Below, in pieces: positions 18,050 through 25,689 of a stretch of DNA of 64,000 bases. A program made the translations under genes and the position numbers. Each line of letters begins with the position of its first letter. Position 1 is the stretch's first letter. The notes under the pieces were generated by a model. That model saw nothing but the letters and a program-made list of their open reading frames with translations. It did no database searches and was not told the origin of the DNA. The stretch comes from Verrucomicrobiota bacterium (GTDB lineage Bacteria > Verrucomicrobiota > Verrucomicrobiia > Opitutales > Opitutaceae): the NCBI GenBank assembly GCA_023432225.1, contig JAEYUW010000045.1, forward strand, positions 427,620-491,619, read 5' to 3'.

Positions 18050-19489
18050 TCAGGGCTTCGGCTCGAAAGCCGGAACGTAGTTGCCACTGGCGGGATCGAG
18101 TCGTTGCTGGATGGCGGTGATGATCGCGGGAGTGAGCATCGCGACCGGCTTCTCCGCCCAACCGTCCTCGCGACGCTGATACCGCGCGCCGCCCGGCAGC
18201 TCCCGACCGCTTTCGGTGCGAAGCCAGAGTTCAACCCGCACTTCGTCGAAGCCGCGCTCCGTGAGGCTCACGATCTGCATGCTGGTCATGGGATCGGGCG
18301 TAACGGCTTTGCCGTGCACGGCGCCGTAGAGCGCAGCGGCGTAGATGCGCTCGACCGTGCCATAACGCGCGCGGATGGCCGGGCTGAAATTTGCGAGGAA
18401 AGCTTCGCGGTTCGCCGGTGAGTCGTCGCTGAACGAAATGAAACTCGCAACCAGATCGAGGTCCCCGCGAGTGATGGCCCACGCGAACGTCTCGAACGCC
18501 GCAGCCGGCGTGGCGCGCCCCAGATTGCGCGGGGCGTGAAACGCCGCGTCGGTGACGCCGGGTGGACGCGCGCGCAGCGTATCGAGCCGGGCGCGCAGCC
18601 CGTTGAGTTCAGCGAAGTCCGGGTCCTGCTCCGCGCGCCGGGCCGCAGCCCCGCGAAGTTGCTGATTTTTCCTCTCCAACGGCGCCGGATTCTCGATCGC
18701 GAGAGTCTGCTGCTGGGCGCGCAGGCTGACGTAAGTGCGGCCCTCGACGAAGGCGGTGGCGAGGCCGCCGGCAACAACGGCGACGGTCAGGGCGAGTTTC
18801 AATTTGCTCATGGCGAAAAGAGCGACGAATGCACCGCTGCCCGCCGCGGTGCCGGCCAGCGCCGTCCCGGTGATGCTGGCAGCCAGCGCCGGTGGCGCGG
18901 CCAGTGCGGGCTGGGCGGCCAGCGCGATCCCCAGAGCAGATGCCGTGGAGCGAATGCCGCGCCGGGCGAGGAGACGGTTCATGCGGTCGAGCGCGCGTTC
19001 CACGCGCATCCGCGCCGCGCCTTCGTTGACGCGCAAGACGGCGGCGAGTTCGGCGAATGCCGCGCCGCGGAAAAAACGCAGGAGCACCGCCTCGCGGTCG
19101 GGTTCGCTGAGTTCGCTCAGGACGTCATCGAGCAACGGGCGAATGCGCTCCCAATCCAGCGGCGGTTTCGGGGAAAGTAGTTCCTGCATAGTGTGAGCCT
19201 CCTGTTCCCGGGCCTGGCGCCGCCGTTCGGTGCGGAGCGATTTGAGCGCGGCGTAGCGCGCGCTGGTGTAGAGCCAGCTAACCAGTGCCGGGTGATCACA
19301 CAGCGCCCGCGCTTTGCGCGACAGGGCGATGAAGACCGACTGGGCGATGTCCTCCGCCCGGGCGCTGTCGCCGACAATCCGCAACGCGGCGGCGTAGACG
19401 AGATCGACGTTCCGCCGGACGAGCGTCGCGAACGCCTCCTCGTTGCCGGTCGCGGCATACTGGCGGAGCAGAGCGTTGTCGTCGATCAT
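18050..19489 (-). CDS. ECF-type RNA polymerase sigma factor fused to a transmembrane segment and an extracytoplasmic domain
   Basis: This 479-residue protein begins with sigma region 2 (about 8-90, DLVYAAALRIVGDSARAEDI then AQSVFIALSRKARAL) and sigma region 4 (about 120-172, LSEPDREAVLLRFFRGAAFA and INEGAAR-like AVLRVNEGAARMRVERALDR). After an Ala-rich hydrophobic stretch (about 182-226) comes a clear membrane helix (about 230-247, LKLALTVAVVAGGLATAF). Beyond it are a coiled-coil-like section and a domain (about 321-460) opening NLGRATPAAAFETFAWAIT. The next gene encodes the same domain on its own anchor. No conventional anti-sigma factor is adjacent; regulation through the membrane part is inferred. 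It is preceded by a plausible promoter close to the start codon. Confidence 0.85.
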   Translation of the reverse strand: MIDDNALLRQYAATGNEEAFATLVRRNVDLVYAAALRIVGDSARAEDIAQSVFIALSRKARALCDHPALVSWLYTSARYAALKSLRTERRRQAREQEAHTMQELLSPKPPLDWERIRPLLDDVLSELSEPDREAVLLRFFRGAAFAELAAVLRVNEGAARMRVERALDRMNRLLARRGIRSTASALGIALAAQPALAAPPALAASITGTALAGTAAGSGAFVALFAMSKLKLALTVAVVAGGLATAFVEGRTYVSLRAQQQTLAIENPAPLERKNQQLRGAAARRAEQDPDFAELNGLRARLDTLRARPPGVTDAAFHAPRNLGRATPAAAFETFAWAITRGDLDLVASFISFSDDSPANREAFLANFSPAIRARYGTVERIYAAALYGAVHGKAVTPDPMTSMQIVSLTERGFDEVRVELWLRTESGRELPGGARYQRREDGWAEKPVAMLTPAIITAIQQRLDPASGNYVPAFEPKP

Positions 19490-19495
19490 GGCACT

Positions 19496-19526
19496 AGATT
19501 ACACCCGCCGATTCGAGAATGTCACA
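19496..19526 (-). promoter_or_regulatory. possible promoter of the membrane-anchored sigma factor gene
   Basis: Read on the minus strand, TGTGACA and TAATCT are separated by 18 bases. The second box ends only 6 bases before the start codon, so transcription from it would give an almost leaderless mRNA. The boxes could be read by the housekeeping sigma factor or by the ECF protein itself; sequence alone does not decide. Confidence 0.35.
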
Positions 19527-19711
19527 GGTCGATCGAAGAATTCCGCTCGCGCTCGGCAAAGCGCACCGATGCCCCATCGCAGTTCAGAACACGGTAGTCT
19601 GACATGCGCTCCGATCTCGAGTAGCATTCCATTGAGCTCGGGCGATGCGCGCGACCGACTGTTCGTGTTCGCGTGCGGACGCGGCCGACACGAATGCTCC
19701 GCGCGGCAGCG

Positions 19712-20473
19712 CTAATACTTCCGCGTGAACTCCGGCGGCAGCGGTGCGACCGCGCGGAAGAAGTGATTCACGCCGCCGAACTCGTAGGCGAAGCTCGTTT
19801 CCTGCGAGTGGAGAAACAGGCGCTTCTCGCGCGTGAGCCGCGTGAACTCGCGATTCAGGCCAAAGTCGCCGTAGGTCTGGTCGCCCACGATCGGCAAGCG
19901 GCGCTTGCCGCATTGCGCGCGCAGCTGATGGCTGCGGCCGGTGTGCGGCTCGAGCTTCACGAGCGAGGTCGAAAAGTTGCCCTGCTTGTGGTCGATGAAC
20001 GTGAACTGCGTGGCAGCGGGAATATTGCCGGCACCGGCGCTCGTGCGGATTTGCCCGCCGCGCTTCTCGACGGTGAGTAAGTCGCGCCAGAACTGGTTTC
20101 GCTCGGACGGCTTGCCGAAGACGAGGGCCGCGTAAACTTTGCGGATCTTCTTTCGCGCGAAGAGCTCCTTCGCGGCGCGCGCGAGCTCGGCGTTGCCGCA
20201 AACGAGAATGACGCCCGACGTCGCACTATCGAGGCGGTTGAGCAACCAGAGGTGCTGCTCGGCACCGGCCTCGTCCTTCCACGTCCAGCATTCTTCGCGT
20301 GCGTGGTAGTCGCACGTGAGGAGCGAGCGCGGGTTGTCGTAGCGGTCGTTCGGGTGCGAGAGGACGCCGGCGGGCTTGTTAAATGCGGCCAGCCCATTGG
20401 CATCGCTCGTGAGGAGCGTCACATCGGGGCCAAGTGGCAGCGTCGTCCAAAAATCTGCGGTAGGAGCGCTCAC
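19712..20473 (-). CDS. RluA-family RNA pseudouridine synthase
   Basis: This 253-residue enzyme isomerises uridine in rRNA or tRNA. The catalytic aspartate lies in LLNRLDSATSGVILV, the RluA motif RLDxxTSG, and the later segments PHTGRSHQLRAQC and GDQTYGD are family marks. The N-terminal loop FNKPAGVLSHP starts the catalytic domain, and there is no S4 domain. The start is GTG at 20473, overlapping the upstream gene's stop by four bases (GTGA), because upstream codons in this frame lie inside that gene. Its RNA target is unknown. It is third in a maf / TonB-like / rluA operon. Confidence 0.87.
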   Translation of the reverse strand: MSAPTADFWTTLPLGPDVTLLTSDANGLAAFNKPAGVLSHPNDRYDNPRSLLTCDYHAREECWTWKDEAGAEQHLWLLNRLDSATSGVILVCGNAELARAAKELFARKKIRKVYAALVFGKPSERNQFWRDLLTVEKRGGQIRTSAGAGNIPAATQFTFIDHKQGNFSTSLVKLEPHTGRSHQLRAQCGKRRLPIVGDQTYGDFGLNREFTRLTREKRLFLHSQETSFAYEFGGVNHFFRAVAPLPPEFTRKY

Positions 20474-21594
20474 CAATAGTAGAAGCTGAAAGTCATCGTC
20501 TGCTGCTTGCCGAGCACGTTGATCATCTGCTCGGTCCATTTGCGGTAGGGCTGACGAAGGGTGAGCGCGCTCGTGCAGGCGTAGACGCCCTGCTTGCCGG
20601 CGGTCTCTTCGGTCGTGACGATCGAAACCTCGCCATCGGAATTGAGCGTGAATGTGACGAAGACGTGCGTGCCCGATTTCGGCGCCACGCGGGATTCGTC
20701 GATGATCCCATACCAAGCGGCCTGCACGATCTCGATGAACTCCTGCATGTATTCGCCGTATTCGCTCCAACGCGCGTCGATGCCGAGGATGCCAATGTTC
20801 GAGGTGCCTGCGACGCGGTTCTGAAGAACGTTGGGGCGAGCCTGCGTGAGACGCGGACGGGCCTTCGGTGTCGGGCGTTGCTCCTGCACCTGCGGGCTTT
20901 CGAGCAGGCCGCCCGTGGCGCTCTTACCGTTCTTCGCGCCTTCGAGAAACTGCGCGGCATTGTTCGAGGGCGACTGGCTCTGGGAAATGTTGCTGCCGAC
21001 GCCGTCCTCGGACTTGCCCTCGATTTTTTCCGTGCCCTGGAGGGGAATCTGTTCCGCGCGCGCCTGCTGGGCGGCTTGTGGGTTCACGTTTTCCGTCGCG
21101 TTCTGCACCGCCGTCACGGCGGCGCCGTCCTGCGGACGGGACATGTCGCCCGAGACGATCGCGGAATCGTTTTTGATGTCGTCCTGCCCTTTCACGCTGG
21201 GTCGATTTTCCGGATCGATCTCCGGCGGCTTCTCTTTCTGCGCCGACTGCTGGTTCCGGTTCGAATAATTGTTGGTCTTGTCCGGCGTATTTTCGGGCGC
21301 GTCGGGGTTCGTCTCCACGAACTTGAACGGATCGGGTTGCTTGGGCTCCGGCTCCAACGGCGACAGCTCGAAGTTGAAATCCTTGCCGCGATTCGCCTTG
21401 GCCACCCAGTCGAGGTTCGAGTGCGAACCGGACAGTTTTTCCACGGGAAGCAGCGGGGCGAGGCAGAGCAGCAGGACGTGGAAAATGATCGTGCACGCGA
21501 CACCGATCGCAACCGAGCGGTTGGCGGTGTCTTTGAGCGGAGAACCGGGACGGGCAGACGCGACGGGGCGCGAGAATTTGGGCAAAGTGACCAC
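20470..21594 (-). CDS. TonB/TolA-like single-pass membrane protein
   Basis: This 374-residue protein has a basic N terminus, one membrane helix (about 28-48, VAIGVACTIIFHVLLLCLAP), a long low-complexity periplasmic region rich in Gln, Asn, Pro and Glu (about 70-260), and a C-terminal domain (about 275-374) with GTHVFVTFTLNSDGEVSIV, similar to TonB/TolA C domains. It would span the periplasm to contact an outer-membrane or peptidoglycan partner. It lies 16 bases after maf and overlaps the pseudouridine synthase start by four bases. It is separate from the ExbB-ExbD-TonB cluster 10 kb away, and no ExbB/ExbD is adjacent. The precise role is unknown. Confidence 0.65.
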   Translation of the reverse strand: MVTLPKFSRPVASARPGSPLKDTANRSVAIGVACTIIFHVLLLCLAPLLPVEKLSGSHSNLDWVAKANRGKDFNFELSPLEPEPKQPDPFKFVETNPDAPENTPDKTNNYSNRNQQSAQKEKPPEIDPENRPSVKGQDDIKNDSAIVSGDMSRPQDGAAVTAVQNATENVNPQAAQQARAEQIPLQGTEKIEGKSEDGVGSNISQSQSPSNNAAQFLEGAKNGKSATGGLLESPQVQEQRPTPKARPRLTQARPNVLQNRVAGTSNIGILGIDARWSEYGEYMQEFIEIVQAAWYGIIDESRVAPKSGTHVFVTFTLNSDGEVSIVTTEETAGKQGVYACTSALTLRQPYRKWTEQMINVLGKQQTMTFSFYYW

Positions 21595-21610
21595 TGTTTC
21601 GGCGAGGGAT

Positions 21611-22183
21611 TCAGCGCATGAGACCTGCGCGAGTCAAAAGTGTTCTCGTTTCTTCCACGGGCAAGCCGACGATATTCGTCAGCGAGCCCGAGTATGACGC
21701 GATGATGAGGTCGCTGTGCTCCTGGATCGCGTAACCGCCGGCTTTGTCGAGCGTGTGGACGCGCGCGAGATAAGCGGTGATGGAAGCCTCATCCAGCGGT
21801 TTGAAAGTGACCTGGCTCTCCACGATCTCGTCCATTCGCAAGCCGTCGGCCGCGCGCCGCAGCGTCAAGCCGGTGAAAACCGAATGCGTCCGCCCACTGA
21901 GACGCTGCAACATCGCCCGCGCTTCGGCGAGGTCGGCTGGTTTGTTGAGCACGCGGTTGTCGATGCACACCGTCGTGTCCGCGCCGAGCACGAAAGCATC
22001 CGGATGCCGCGCACTCACCCACTCCGCCTTGAGCGCCGCGTTGTGCTGGACCAGGTGGCGCGGATCGCTGTCGGGCGCCTCGTGCTCGGTCACGCTCGCG
22101 GTGACGATCTCGAACGGCACGCCGAGCTGGGCGAGCAGTTCGCGGCGGCGGGGCGAAGCGGAGGCAAGAAGGAGAGGCGGCAT
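21611..22183 (-). CDS. maf: Maf-family nucleoside triphosphate pyrophosphatase
   Basis: This 190-residue enzyme hydrolyses non-canonical or excess NTPs to NMPs and diphosphate. The opening LLLASASPRRRELLAQLG carries the SxSPRR substrate loop, DAFVLGADTTVCIDN holds the catalytic aspartate region, and GYAIQEHSD plus SLTNIVGLPVEE complete the Maf fold. The first gene of a three-gene operon, it begins 14 bases from a dispersed repeat of the TCATTGCGAGG type. The exact nucleotide preference (dTTP/UTP or modified bases) cannot be told. Confidence 0.93.
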   Translation of the reverse strand: MPPLLLASASPRRRELLAQLGVPFEIVTASVTEHEAPDSDPRHLVQHNAALKAEWVSARHPDAFVLGADTTVCIDNRVLNKPADLAEARAMLQRLSGRTHSVFTGLTLRRAADGLRMDEIVESQVTFKPLDEASITAYLARVHTLDKAGGYAIQEHSDLIIASYSGSLTNIVGLPVEETRTLLTRAGLMR

Positions 22184-22196
22184 GGGTTATCCTACC

Positions 22197-22279
22197 TGTC
22201 ACCGCGAGGCCCGTCAGGGCTGCGGCGATCCAGCTGGATTGCCACGTCGTCCCATGAGGTGGGACTCCTCGCAATGACA
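22197..22279. repeat. TGTCA...TGACA dispersed repeat between maf and nadE
   Basis: The element begins tgtcaccgcgagg and ends cctcgcaatgaca, so its ends are inverted copies. It carries ggcgatccagctggattgcc inside and resembles the copy at 42374 and a fragment at 34865. It occupies most of the gap between the divergent maf and nadE genes. Confidence 0.8.
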
Positions 22280-22355
22280 AAGCAGGGTGCGCGGCGAGCG
22301 GGAAGTGCCAGCTTCGGGTTGCAGTCGGCACGCTCCCCGCCAACGTTCACGGCCC

Positions 22356-24005
22356 ATGCGTATCGGACTGGCTCAGCTCAACACCATCGTCGGCGACCTC
22401 GCGGGCAACCGCCGCCGCATCCTCGACGCCTACCGCGCCCTCGTCGCGCAAGGAGCCGAACTGGTCTTGTTCCCCGAACTCATCGTGTGCGGCTATCCGC
22501 CGCGCGATCTGCTGTTCAAGAAGCGGTTCATTCGCGACGTCGAGGAATCGACCCGCACCATCGCGGCGGAAATCGGCGAAGTGCCGGCGGTCGTCGGCAC
22601 GGTCGAGGCGAACACGAGCGGCACCGGCCGTCCCGCGTTCAACGCCGCGGCATTCTGCCATCGCGGGCGCATTATCCATTCCGCGCACAAATGCCTGCTG
22701 CCGACCTACGACGTGTTCGACGAGGATCGCTATTTCGAGCCCGCCTCCGCACCGACGGTGGTCGAGTTCGGCGGACGGCGCATCGCCCTCACCATTTGCG
22801 AGGACATCTGGACGCATGAGATGATTTCGACGCGCCGGCTCTATGGCACGCAGACGCCCGTCGCCCAGCTCGCGACGCAGCGCTGCGACCTCATCCTCAA
22901 TCTCTCGGCGAGCCCGTGGAATTGCGGCAAGGGACTTGTGCGCCAGCAACTCGTCGCGGACACAGCGCGAACCGTGCGCGCCCCGGTCGTCTACGTGAAC
23001 TCCGTCGGCGGCAACGACGAACTCATCTTCGACGGACGCAGTCTGGTCTGTGCCGCTAAAGGCGAGCTGCTCGCCGGACTCGCCGCATTTCGCGAAGAAC
23101 TGCACGTGGCCGACGTCGCGGCGGCGGCGCCCGCTGGCGCCGCGCACGCGACCTATCAACAGGCCGAACTCGCCGACGTTTTCGACGCGCTGGTGCTCGG
23201 CGTCCGCGATTACGCGCACAAAACCGGATTCAAGAAGGCACTGCTCGGTCTTTCGGGCGGCATCGACTCCGCTCTCGTCGCCGTCCTCGCCGCCAAGGCC
23301 TTGGGCAAAGAGAACGTCACGGGCGTCAGCTTGCCGTCGGTGATCTCGAGCCAGCACTCCAAGGACGACGCCGCCGCCCTCGCACGGCATCTCGGCATCC
23401 CGTTTCACACGATCTCCATCGCCGAGACCGTGGCCGCAGCCGAAGGGACGCTCGCGCCCCACTTCGCCGGCACGACTCGCGACATCGCCGAAGAAAACAT
23501 CCAGGCACGCGCCCGCGGTCTGTTGCTCATGGCGATGTCGAACAAGTTCAACTCGCTCCTCCTCACCACCGGAAACAAGAGCGAGTTGGCCGTCGGCTAT
23601 TGCACGCTCTACGGCGACATGTGCGGCGGCCTCGCGGTGATCTCGGACGTGTTCAAGATGCAGGTCTACGCCCTCTCGCGCTGGATCAACCGCGAGCGCG
23701 AGATCATTCCCTGGAACACGATCGACAAGGCCCCGAGCGCCGAACTGCGCCCGAATCAGACCGACCAGGACAGCCTGCCGCCCTACGATCAGCTCGATGC
23801 AATCCTCAAAGGCTACGTCGAGGAAGGCCTCTCGCGCGCCGACTTGATTGCCCAAGGTTTCCCGGCCGCCGTCGTGAACGACGTCCTCCGCAAGGTCGAC
23901 CTCAGCGAATACAAGCGCAAGCAAGCCGCCCCCGGCTTGAAGATCACGCCCCTCGCCTTCGGCGTCGGCCGCCGCATCCCGATCGTGCAGAAATACGTGA
24001 GCTGA
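22356..24005 (+). CDS. nadE: glutamine-dependent NAD+ synthetase
   Basis: This 549-residue two-domain enzyme makes the last step of NAD synthesis. The N-terminal nitrilase-fold glutaminase (about 1-260) shows the catalytic elements ELIVCGYPPRDLL, HKCLLPTYDVFDEDRYF and LTICEDIW (Glu-Lys-Cys). The C-terminal synthetase domain (about 265-549) has the PP-loop LSGGIDSALVAVLAAKALG and TTGNKSELAVGYCTLYGDM. Start MRIGLAQLNTIVGD is canonical; upstream in-frame codons run into the dispersed repeat. The length matches bacterial two-domain NadE. It is followed 13 bases later by a small membrane protein gene. Confidence 0.95.
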   Translation: MRIGLAQLNTIVGDLAGNRRRILDAYRALVAQGAELVLFPELIVCGYPPRDLLFKKRFIRDVEESTRTIAAEIGEVPAVVGTVEANTSGTGRPAFNAAAFCHRGRIIHSAHKCLLPTYDVFDEDRYFEPASAPTVVEFGGRRIALTICEDIWTHEMISTRRLYGTQTPVAQLATQRCDLILNLSASPWNCGKGLVRQQLVADTARTVRAPVVYVNSVGGNDELIFDGRSLVCAAKGELLAGLAAFREELHVADVAAAAPAGAAHATYQQAELADVFDALVLGVRDYAHKTGFKKALLGLSGGIDSALVAVLAAKALGKENVTGVSLPSVISSQHSKDDAAALARHLGIPFHTISIAETVAAAEGTLAPHFAGTTRDIAEENIQARARGLLLMAMSNKFNSLLLTTGNKSELAVGYCTLYGDMCGGLAVISDVFKMQVYALSRWINREREIIPWNTIDKAPSAELRPNQTDQDSLPPYDQLDAILKGYVEEGLSRADLIAQGFPAAVVNDVLRKVDLSEYKRKQAAPGLKITPLAFGVGRRIPIVQKYVS

Positions 24006-24018
24006 ATTTCTTCCGCGC

Positions 24019-24255
24019 GTGCTCGACCTGCTCTCCGACTTTTTTCAATTTGCGATCGGCATGGCCTGCATCGCGCTGGGCCTCTTCGCCTTCTTCGGTC
24101 CAGAGAGCAATTGGGCCGCAAAGCACCTCCGGCGATTCATCGCGGAGAACTGGGCCGGTAGCACGCCGCGCTCCTATCGTAATCTCGCTATCGCGTCGCT
24201 CGTCCTCGGCACGATCATCGTGGTGGGCATCGTGTTGTCGCGACTGCTGAATTAG
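24019..24255 (+). CDS. small two-helix membrane protein of unknown function
   Basis: This 78-residue protein begins with a GTG codon. It has two hydrophobic helices (about 9-27, FFQFAIGMACIALGLFAFF, and about 56-76, LAIASLVLGTIIVVGIVLSRLL) joined by a charged linker. I do not recognise a family. It lies 13 bases after nadE and could be translated from the same mRNA. An internal ATG at 24061 could give a shorter product. Confidence 0.5.
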   Translation: MLDLLSDFFQFAIGMACIALGLFAFFGPESNWAAKHLRRFIAENWAGSTPRSYRNLAIASLVLGTIIVVGIVLSRLLN

Positions 24256-24330
24256 CACAAAACTCGCCCCACCTTCGTCAACTCCAGCACAGCTCCGAAG
24301 CTTGAGTGAAACCGCCTAGTTCTCTGATCT

Positions 24331-24361
24331 CATTAGTGTCCATTAGTGTTAATTAGTGGTT
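24331..24361 (+). repeat. TTAGTG direct repeat upstream of hemL
   Basis: Three near-identical decamers, cattagtgtc, cattagtgtt and aattagtggt, lie just before hemL, in a local AT-rich patch that contrasts with the surrounding DNA. The hemL start codon follows 14 bases after the repeat. Confidence 0.6.
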
Positions 24362-24375
24362 CCCTTCTTCCTCCC

Positions 24376-25653
24376 ATGACTCGCTCCGACCAACTCTTCG
24401 AACGCGCCAAGCAACTCATCCCCGGTGGCGTCAATTCCCCCGTGCGCGCCTTTCGCTCCGTCGGCGGCGCGCCGTTCTTCACGAAGTCCGCGCAAGGCGC
24501 CACGCTCACGACCGCGGATGGTCGCGAGCTGATCGACTTCGTTTGCACGTGGGGCCCGGCGATTCACGGCCACAACCACCCGCGCATCAAAGCCGCCATC
24601 GCCGACGCCCTCGAGCGCGGCACCTCCTTCGGCACGCCGAATCCGCTCGAGGTCGAGATGGCCGAGCTGATCGTGAAGTTCTTCCCGTCGATCCAAAAGG
24701 TCCGCATGTGCTCCAGCGGCACCGAAGCGACGATGTCCGCCATCCGCCTCGCCCGCGGCTACACGAAGCGCGACAAGATCATCAAGTTCGCCGGCTGTTA
24801 CCACGGGCACAGCGACTCTCTGCTCGTCGCCGCGGGTTCCGGCGCCCTCACGCATGGCCACCCCGACAGCGCCGGCGTGCCGGCGGCGTTCGCGCGCGAG
24901 ACCATCGTTCTCCCCTACAACGACCAAGCCGCGCTCCAAGCCGCTTTCGCCGCCAACCCCGGCCAGATCGCGTGCGTGATCCTCGAGCCCTACATCGGCA
25001 ACGTCGGCTTCATCAAACCCGACGCGGGCTACCTCCACTACGTCCGCCAGGTCACCGCCGCGCACGGCACCGTGCTCATCTTCGACGAAGTCATGACCGG
25101 GTTCCGTCTCGCGAAAGGCGGCGTGCAGGAACTCGAGAAAATCACGCCCGACCTCACGACGCTCGGCAAAATCATCGGCGGCGGCCTGCCCGTCGGCGCC
25201 TTCGGTGGTCGCGCGGAGATCATGGATTTCCTCGCCCCGCTCGGCCCGGTTTACCAAGCCGGCACGCTCAGCGGCAATCCGCTCGCCATGGCCGCCGGCA
25301 TCACGTCGCTCAAGATGCTCGACGAACTGAACCCCTACGCGCGCCTCGACACGCTCGGCCGTCAGGTCGTCGACGCCGCGCAATCCGCCGCGAAGACCAA
25401 GGGGCTCCCGCTGCAATCGCCCCAAGTCGGCTCGATGCTCAGTCTGTTCTTCACGCCGACGCCCGTGCGCGACATGCCGACCGCGCTCTCGTCCGACGCC
25501 AAGCTCTTCGGCCGCTTCTTCCACGCGTGTCTCGACGGCGGCGTCTACCTGCCGCCCAGCGCCTACGAAGCGTGGTTCATCAGCACCGCCCACGAAGGAA
25601 ATGCCGTGACCCGTGCTTGCGAAGTAATCTCGAAGGCCATTACGTCGCTCTAA
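24376..25653 (+). CDS. hemL: glutamate-1-semialdehyde 2,1-aminomutase
   Basis: This 425-residue PLP enzyme converts glutamate-1-semialdehyde to 5-aminolevulinate, showing that tetrapyrroles are made by the C5 route. The opening PGGVNSPVRAFRSVGG is diagnostic. The PLP aspartate is in FDEVMTGFR, and the Schiff-base lysine in TTLGKIIGGGLPVGAFGG. CSSGTEATMSAIRLARG and the YHGHSDSLLV segment complete the match. The start is chosen for this canonical spacing; a GTG 30 bases upstream lies inside the TTAGTG repeat. The start is preceded by a pyrimidine run instead of a Shine-Dalgarno site. Confidence 0.95.
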   Translation: MTRSDQLFERAKQLIPGGVNSPVRAFRSVGGAPFFTKSAQGATLTTADGRELIDFVCTWGPAIHGHNHPRIKAAIADALERGTSFGTPNPLEVEMAELIVKFFPSIQKVRMCSSGTEATMSAIRLARGYTKRDKIIKFAGCYHGHSDSLLVAAGSGALTHGHPDSAGVPAAFARETIVLPYNDQAALQAAFAANPGQIACVILEPYIGNVGFIKPDAGYLHYVRQVTAAHGTVLIFDEVMTGFRLAKGGVQELEKITPDLTTLGKIIGGGLPVGAFGGRAEIMDFLAPLGPVYQAGTLSGNPLAMAAGITSLKMLDELNPYARLDTLGRQVVDAAQSAAKTKGLPLQSPQVGSMLSLFFTPTPVRDMPTALSSDAKLFGRFFHACLDGGVYLPPSAYEAWFISTAHEGNAVTRACEVISKAITSL

Positions 25654-25689
25654 GAAACGACCGGCTTGTGTCGTTTACCTAGAGCCACC

